Positions 50,301-59,300 of a DNA stretch of 64,000 nucleotides are shown here, piece after piece. Below the pieces are notes generated by a model. That model saw only the letters and a program-made list of their open reading frames with translations, was not told the DNA's origin and searched no databases. Position 1 is the stretch's first letter; each line of letters starts with the position of its first letter. Both the position numbers and the translations under genes were made by a program. Source of the DNA: Gordionus sp. m RMFG-2023 (lineage: Eukaryota > Nematomorpha > Gordioida > Chordodea > Parachordodidae). Location: positions 32,279,561 through 32,343,560 of the forward strand of contig NC_088775.1 in the NCBI RefSeq assembly GCF_954871325.1, written 5' to 3'.

Positions 50301-53300
50301 CCCAACACAAAATCTTACGAAAAAATAAAAAATATTCGAAATAATATTATCATGTTAAATTAAAATTTCTAGAATTGTTAAATTATATATTTTTCTTAAA
50401 TTCCGGTATGTACAACAAAAATTACTTATATTTTATTATAATTATATATATTTATTATTTTTATAAATACAGTATTATTTTTATTATAATATATATTTAA
50501 GCGAAATAAATATTTTAATATACTTGATTTAATATATTTTTAAGTTGTACATGTAAACTATTTGTATATATTGGATAAGTATTCTGTATTATTTACTTTT
50601 ATATTTGTATGCCTAATAAAAATTTTTAATATTAAATTATTTATATTTGTTTTTTCAATTAGGGGATCATATTATAATCAGAGGATGATTTACCATTTGT
50701 GTCAAAGTACCCATAGAAAACTACAAAAGCTAGGTCTGGAAAGCCAATACAGAACCGATGAAGCCCTAAGCTTCTTTTGTGGCATGAGGGACGGCTTAGC
50801 ATTTGTTCCTTTATGTGATATGGGCAATGCAATGGCATTCCTGAGATCAGTTACTCCGACCAATGGTAAAGATATTCTTGAATATTTCGATAAAAATTAC
50901 ATCAATAGAGTCAAGGGAGGTCACAAGAAGCAATTCTCAATTTCAGACACGTTGAATTGGGCCTCGATTTCCTCCAGAAACTTGGAACGTGAATGAGAGC
51001 ACCCTATCTGATGAAGAACCCACAAATAATCAATGCGAAGGTTGGGATCATCATTTTTCATATCTGGTTGGGAATAAACGCCCATAAATTTGGGTATTGA
51101 TTAATAAAATGTTGCTGCCGATGAAACCAAACTTGAACGATGGCGTGTAGGTAGTTGGACACCAAAACAAAATCGCAGAGTTATAATACCCAGATTCGGT
51201 TAAAGAAACTTTGCGAGGAATACCGTGATAGGGTGCAAAGCCTTCCAGATTAAATTTTATGAGGGCGATTTTCACCTTTATTTGATGTCAACCGATATAA
51301 TTATTATTCTAAATTATTAAATTTGTATATACATAATGATTTTTCAATTAAATAAACAGATTTATTGCAAATTTTGTCAAATTTAGTCAACTTAATATAG
51401 TAATTAAGGATGGATATTGTATTTATTACTATAGCAAATAATTTATACGAAAATTAATAATACATGGGTTATTTTACTGGGGTATTTTTTTGTCCCAGTA
51501 CCAATTTGAACATCAGCATTTTTTATGGAGGGTATATGAGTAATCTTTAAGTAATGAATTGGGGCCTAAAAAAATTATTATTAAATTATATTTCTATAAT
51601 AATTTTTTCTAAAATACTAATTTGCCTATACTTTATTAAATCCAAATAAAAATATACCGATATTAATAGGTCCTAACAGGAGGTTTTTATTTCGAGGTTT
51701 TTTTCGGGGGTTTTTTTCTGGGATTCGATATTTTATTATATGAAATTATTAATAATATTGACATTATAGGGGAAATGTGCCATGATTATGTTTTTGCCTT
51801 TTTTAAAAAAATTATTAAAAGAGGAAAAGATTTGTTTTGACTTTTAAAGAAAACATGGTACGTCTGATCAATTGCAAGAAAAATTTTTTTTGAGGAAGAA
51901 TTATGAAAATCGATTTTGTGAAAAAAGGTTTAGTTAAACCCCCCCCCCCCCCCCCACATTTATTCTTAAATACTTTATATAAATAATTACAAATTCAGTA
52001 TCGTTTTGTAATATTTTTTAAAGAAAATACATGTTCGCATTTTTTAGGCGTGGCGATTAAGTGTGTGAACCCCGGGTCTTTTCCAGAGGCTCGTGATCAG
52101 AGCTGGTTTAGTCAATTTTTGGACCCAAACCACGGGTCTGGGGGTTACACAACTAATCAATTAACAAAACTTAATCTTTTTTTATTTAAATAGTTTTCAA
52201 ATCAATAAATTTATTTATACGTGTAGATTTATAAATCAATCTCCTTACTTTCAAATTTAAATGGTTATGCAATTAAAAAGTGTGCTGTCCTCCTCGCCTA
52301 ATAAGATAAACTGGCGTAGGCTAAAAGTCACCTCGTTTTAACAAAAAAGTTCAAAAATAACGATTATGAACACTGTCACTTTTCTGTGGTATCTTCATTA
52401 AAATTTTAATTTAACATGTTTACAATATATATATTTACCAGTTTTCTTTTAAAAAAGTTCAAAAATAACGATTATGACAATTGTCACTTTTCTATGGTAT
52501 ATCTTCACTGAAATTTTAATTTAACATTTCTACAATATATATTTTTACCGATTTACTTTAAAAAAATTCAAAAAAGTTCAAAAATAACGATTATGACAAT
52601 TGTCACTTTCTAAGGTATATCTTCACAGAAATTTTAATTTAACATATTTACAATATATATTTTTACCTATTTACTTTAAAAAAATTCAAAAAAGTTCAAA
52701 AATAACGATTATGACAATTGTCACTTTTCTATGGTATATCTTCACTGAAATTTTAATTTAACATTTTTACAATATATATTTTTACCGATTTACTTTAAAA
52801 AAGTTGTCACTTCTCTATGGTATATCTTCACTGAAATTTTAATTTAACATTTTTACAAAATATATTTCTGCCGATTTACTTTAAAAAAATTCAAAAATAA
52901 CGATTATGACAATTGTCACTTTATATGGTACATTTTCACTGAAATTTTAATTTAACATATTTACAATATATATTTTTATCTATTTATTTTAAAAAAATTC
53001 AAAAAAGTTCAAAAATAACGATTATGACAAATGTCACTTTTCTATCATCTTCACTGAAATTTTAATTTAACATTTTTACAATATATATTTTTACCTATTT
53101 ACTTTAAAAAAGTTCAAAAATAACGATTATGACAATTGTCACTTTCTATGTTATATCTTCATTGAAATTTTAATTTAACATATTTACAATATATATATTT
53201 TTACCTATTTACTTTAAAAAAAATTCAAAAATAACGATTATGACAATTGTCACTTTTCTATGGTATATCTTCACTGAAATTTTAATTTAACATTTTTACA

Positions 53301-56300
53301 ATATATATTTTTACCGATTTACTTTAAAAAAATTCAAAAAAGTTCAAAAATAACGATTATTACAATTGTCACTTTCTATGGTACATCTTCACTGAAATTT
53401 TAATTTAACATATTTACAATATATTTTTACCTATTTACTTTAAAAAAATTTAAAAACTTTATAAACAACGATTATGACAATTGTCACTTTCTATGGTACA
53501 TCTTCACTGAAATTTTAATTTAACATGTTTACAATATATATTTTTACCCATTTGCTTTAAAAAAATTCAAAAAACTTTAAAAATAACGATTATGACAATT
53601 GTCACAATGGTACATCCACTGAATTTTTAATTAAACGTATTTACAGCATATATTTTTACTTATTTGCGTCAAAAAATTTGAAAACTTTAGAAATAACGAT
53701 TATGACAATTGTCACATTTTTAGGGAAATCTTCAATGAAATTTTAATTTAACATATTTACAATTTATATTTTTACCTTTTAGCGTCAAAAATAAACTAAT
53801 ATGTTTTAAAATACAGATTATGATATTTGTCATTTTTACAAAGGAACATCATCATTGAATTTATAATTTAACATATTTATAATATAATTATATTTTTACC
53901 CTTTTGTACCAAAAATTTCAAAAATGTTAAAAAATATCATGACAATTGTCACATTAAAATATTATTAGACGATCATGTAAAATAACATAAAAATTTAATA
54001 TAAATATTTATAAATTATTTAAACTGGGTCTTTATACTAAAAAAAAATAGATAATTTTACAAAAATGATAAAAATAAACTCATAAAAGATTTCAACTAAA
54101 AGATTAATAATTCACAAAAAAATTAATAAAAAAAGAAGATTTTAAATTCTTATCAATTCAAATTTTGCTTAAAATTTTTGCATGAAATCACAAATTAATT
54201 GTGACAAAAAAAATATTATACAATACCTATTCTAAATATTCGTCCTCTAGTTGACTTAAGTTCACGACTCAAGTGGAAAACTCATGTTCTCGACTCAAGT
54301 CGACTTGAGTTCATGACTCGAGTTGACTGGAGTTCACGATTCGAGTCGACTTGAATTCACGACTCGAGTTCACGACTTGAGTTCACGACTTCAGTGAGTC
54401 GACTAACGACTCAGACTCTGAGTCAGAGTCGGGTGAACTCGACTTTTTAACAACACTAGGAGAAGGCATTTATGGTGTAAATTTATATTTGATAAACGAT
54501 AGGAAGTTGGAATGACTTTTTAATTTTTTTTTACCTTCACAACACAATTAACAACTAAAATATTTATTTCTCCAAAATAAATCCTTTTGATTTTGGTTCT
54601 TTAAAAATATTTTTATTGAAATAATGATAAATTAGATAATATCAAGAACAAACGCATAGTACTCATAGATGATTCTATCGTCAGGGGCACGACTATACAA
54701 CCCATCATTAAATTGCTCAAAGATAATGGCGCCAAGGAGGTTAAAATATTTAAATTTTAAACAAAGGCAACTTTCCTTTTATTAGTGAATCGCAGATTTT
54801 AGCTAGGGTTAGGATAACGCCATTTTCATTATGGAATTAACTATTATTACGTTTGCCTTAATTATGTTAGTTTTTTATCGTATACAAATTTTCTCTCTGG
54901 GAAATTAAATTACCTTTTAAAGTAAGGATGAGGAGTCAATTTTTGATTTTCCAATAAAAATAAATAATACATTTCAATTTAGTTAAAAAAAATTTTTTTT
55001 TACTAACACACTTCCTCTTTTTCGCATTCTAAAAAAAGTATATCTAAACGGATATCGTTTAGGGATAATTACGGTTCAGGATTGGGTAATTCCATACCAA
55101 ATCGATAACTTTTTGGCTCGACCTTTTTAATTTCGATAAAATTTTGTATACTGAGAGAATATCATTAGAAAGCATCGAATCCAAAATTTTAGCCTCCTAG
55201 TGCTCATAGTTCCTGAGATATCAATGGTTAAAAGTGCCAAAAATGATGTTTTTTCGAAAAATGCGATTTTTTAAAATTGAAATAAGTTAAAAAATAATGA
55301 TTTTAAAAATATAGGTTATATGTCAATTTATAACTCTATTAAGGGCCTTTTATTGAATATTAAAAATTTTTTCAAAATAATATTGTTCCGGTTTTTATTT
55401 AAGTTATAAATTTTAAACATGAAAACTCCAAGTGTTTCGCTTTCCAAATTTTTTTGAATTTAATATTTTCTTATTCTCTAACCTTATATCTATTCATAAA
55501 AAAAATTTAAACTTGGGACAGCCATGGGTTTTTTTGGTTATTGCCATTTAAAAAATCAAAAAATAAATATTATTTTCAAAAATAGATGGCGCTCCTTTAT
55601 AAAATTACGCGTTTTGTTAAAATTATTATTTTTTTTAAACTTTTTTCCATTTTAAACATAAATAATAAGATTTTCCAGCATTAATAATTTTAAATTTCGT
55701 AAAATTATTTTATTAATTTGTAAATATAATAGATAAATAAAAATTCATGAAAGATATTACTTATTTTCGGTTTTCCTTAAATTTAATTGTTTTGACGCCA
55801 TGATAATTTCGTTTTGCGATAGATTATATGTACGCCCAGTAGCCGTTGATGGGTTAACTATTGTTAAAATATTATTTTTTGGTATGTAAAGGAGATCTTG
55901 TGCCGCTGGATAAACAAAAGAATTTGCTGGTCCTTTAGGATGAAGAAAATTTATTTCATCTCTAATTACATTTACCTCTTGTACAAATCCTAACCACCAA
56001 TCGTTATCATACACACATGTTACATATCCTCTAATCTCATCGATTAACAGATCCTCAATCAAAAGATCTTCACGTTGATATATTATATTCTTCACAACAA
56101 ATGTCTGCGAATTAGAATATACTTTAGTTTTGAGCTTAGTTAAACCAATAGGAAACACTGCGTGAATTTTTTGTGTCCCAGGTATTGAGATAGCTTTACT
56201 AAATCTCTCACGTAGCCTCATCTCTTCTTCCTCATACTCTGGTATGGTGGCATAAGAAAAATTTATACCTTTTATATGCTCTTCCGCATATTTATGTAAA

Positions 56301-59300
56301 GGTGTAATTATTTGATCAGTATAAGGTCTTTGTAAGCTTGCCTTGGCAACTAACCTTTTTACTATGCCGTCGCAGGCACTTTTACCATGTGCCGTAGAAA
56401 AAAAATGCCATTCTGCTTGGACACCAAAATCGATTTCATGGTAACAAACATTGATGAAGTTTTTCCTATTTTTATATTGAGCTGCTGAACCATCAGAAAA
56501 GTAGTAAATTTTTTCTGGTGGAGTGTCGAATTTATTTTTTAAAAAATTAATCAAATGCGATTGGAATAAATGGAATGAATGAATTAAGGATTCCGATATT
56601 ACCACAAAACTTAGGTTGTTAATTAGATTGCCTATTTTATAATAAATTGAGAATGGATGCAGCGTAGCTTGCGAAGTTGTCCAATGATAACCCTGAACTT
56701 CGTCTTGAACAATAAAGGAATAATTTTCTGAAAAGTCACAAATAATTATATAGTGATTATTTTCTAAACTATTTTTAAGGTTATTGTGAAATGAACTTTG
56801 TTGTTCACAAATAAATGAATGGCATATGAGAATATTCATTTTATCGAAAAAAAAATTAATAAATTCGTCTGAAGATTGAGAAATAGTCTCCAGAGTTGTT
56901 CTATCAACCGAAACTCATTGTTTAGACGTAATAAGAGCTATATCATTTTTTTATAAATAATTTTTCAATGCGTTCTTTTAAGAGTGTCGAGCCAGGACAC
57001 TCGCTACAGTCACCAAAATAACAGGTTGGTAATGGGGGGTTGCAAATCATTCTGCCTCTAACATCTCTATAAGTTGTTAATATATCCTCACCATTTTTAG
57101 TCAATGTTGCTAATTCACAGCCTAAAATTATTAGTTTAATATTCTGGTGTATGCTACAAACGCATACACTATGTGTTCCGCTAGCCCCTGCCAATATGCA
57201 ATTTTTTGGTCTTAAGCTTGCTAATTTCGAAAATCCAATTGTTATGCTTGAATTACTCTCCTTAAAATGATTATATAATTCTTTTAAATTATTAAGAACT
57301 AGCCTTTTTTGAGCGTTCACTCGTTCCCCCTTTTCAATGATAGATATGCAATCTTTTTTTCCTGGTAATACCCTGCTAACTTCATTACTGCAAAAAAAAC
57401 AACAATATCAACTGTTTTTTGATTGAGATATTTTGCAGGCTTTCGATTTGGAGTTGAAAGAATCCCCTTTTCTTCTAAAATTATTTTGGAATTATATTCC
57501 ATATATGTAGCGTTGAATTCCGTTTTTATTTTATTTGCACTCCAATTAGGAGGCAGAATGGTCAGCAATTGATATTTTTTATTTTTAGATAAATTAGGAT
57601 AATGTAATTTCATATTGTTGAGTATATCATTATTGTCTTTTGTGTCCGATTCTGGATTGTTAATTATTATATCTGAAAGAGCTTTTGATATTTTTGCTAT
57701 CTTTTTTTTTGGATAATTTTTTTCAGTTAGTTATTTTTTCTTAATAGGAGATATTCCAATTTCGTCTAAGGTTAAATTGATTGTATCTATTGATGCGGAT
57801 GCTGTGGGGATATTATTTACATATTCGCTATCAGAATTTATATTTTCAATTTTTTTTGTGATAAACGCTTACGACATTTATCACAAATATAGTGTTCCGC
57901 CTCAATGTTTTGAAATTGTGTCATCCACATCCACGTCGTGACTTTACGCAGGTTCTTTTTACAATTAAAGTGTTTAGATTCTTTAAAAGGATTTGCACAT
58001 TTATATTTATACATTATAAATAATTTTAAGAAAAAATTAATATTGAAAATATTTGTAATATAAAAATTAATTAATATCAAGGCAGGTGCGGGAAAACTTG
58101 CTATTATCTTTCAAAAATTAATTATATTTTCTTATATAGGAATTGTAACTATCTTTTTAGGAAATTAATCATTTATTATAAAAACTAATAATTTTTACAA
58201 GTTATCAATAAAATAATAATAATAATAAATAAGTCTATCAAATGATCTAAATAATATATTCTCATAATATTAATGCTGGAAAATCTTATTATTTATGTTT
58301 AAAATGGAAAAAAGTTTAAAAAAAATAATAATTTTAACAAAACGCGTAATTTTATAAAGGAGCGCCATCTATTTTTGAAAATAATATTTATTTTTTGATT
58401 TTTTAAATGGCAATAACCAAAAAAACCCATGGCTGTCCCAACTTTAAATTTTTTTTATGAATAGATATAAGGTTAGAGAATAAGAAAATATTAAATTCAA
58501 AAAAATTTGGAAAGCGAAACACTTGGAGTTTTCATGTTTAAAATTTATAACTTAAATAAAAACCGCAACAATATTATTTTGAAAAATTTTTTAATATTCA
58601 ATAAAAGGCCCTTAATAAAGTTATAAATTGACATATAACTTATATTTTAAAAAATCGCATTTTTCGAAAAAACGTCATTTTTGGCACTTTTGACCATTGA
58701 TATCTCAGGAACTATGAGTACTAAGAGGCTAAAATTTTGGATTCGATGCTTTCTAATGATATTCTCTCAGTATACAAAATTTTATCGAAATTAAAAAGGT
58801 CGAGCCGAAAAGTTATCGATTTGGTATGGAATTACCCGATTGTTTATAAAAAAATGATATCGGTTTAGTTTGAACTTTTAAAACCTGGATCTGGCTGAGG
58901 TTATGAGAATCAGGTATTCAACCCATAACGAATATCATTTTGGTTTGAATTTTTAAAACCCGGCTAGAACTTTTTCGCATTCAATATTCGAATTATGTAA
59001 TCGCCTTTTTTTTTAAAAATTTTATCATTTTCCTTTAAAAAATAATATTGAGCTATATACAATTAAATATTTTCATGATTTTCTTCTGACAAATTTTAAA
59101 ATCTATACCAAAAAAAAATAATACTCTATGATTAAGAACTTCTAGCCGCTAACTTTATTCGGTTCTTAAAGAATTATCAGTTCGGTTTAAGTTTTGTAAA
59201 CAATAACGATAATAGTAGTTTAACAATTTGGTTATTTTGGGTTTTTATATAGCCCCAAGCTCATTTTAACACCATATTAAAACAAAAATCCTACTTTTTT

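Larger units (their letters stand above)
44879..54458. mobile_element. Giant foldback element (9.6 kb) in PPAT intron 9
   Basis: The termini are TAGTGTTGTTAAACGACT at the left and its inverted counterpart CGACTTTTTAACAACACTA at the right. A perfect 8-bp duplication GGAGAAGG lies at 44871-44878 and 54459-54466. Both ends extend into arms of about 2.1 kb that are inverted copies of each other: a TCGACTTGAGTTCACGA-type repeat, a ~500-bp AT spacer, then an array of a ~115-bp satellite with GACAATTGTC at its core. The 5.3-kb interior holds other transposons. The 8-bp duplication and TAGTG...CACTA ends suggest hAT affinity; the architecture is that of Foldback/Galileo elements. No transposase can be assigned to the element itself. 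Confidence 0.88.
55084..58837 (-). mobile_element. Sola-like DNA transposon (3.75 kb) in PPAT intron 10
   Basis: Long inverted repeats (left 55084-55686, right about 58268-58837) begin GGGTAATTCCATACCAAATC and are nearly identical apart from a ~33-bp gap. A 4-bp duplication GATT flanks it (55080-55083, 58838-58841); 4-bp duplications are a feature of the Sola superfamily. The minus strand encodes a widespread invertebrate transposon protein in four pieces between 58000 and 55757. The assignment to Sola rests on duplication length and structure, so it is provisional. Confidence 0.8.

Noticed and set aside
43090-54635. Apparent loss of the PPAT exon with the flexible loop
   Set aside because: A first pass found no exon between [15 protein letters not shown] and the PRPP motif; a closer reading located it at 44535-44652 with correct phases, so the gene is complete.
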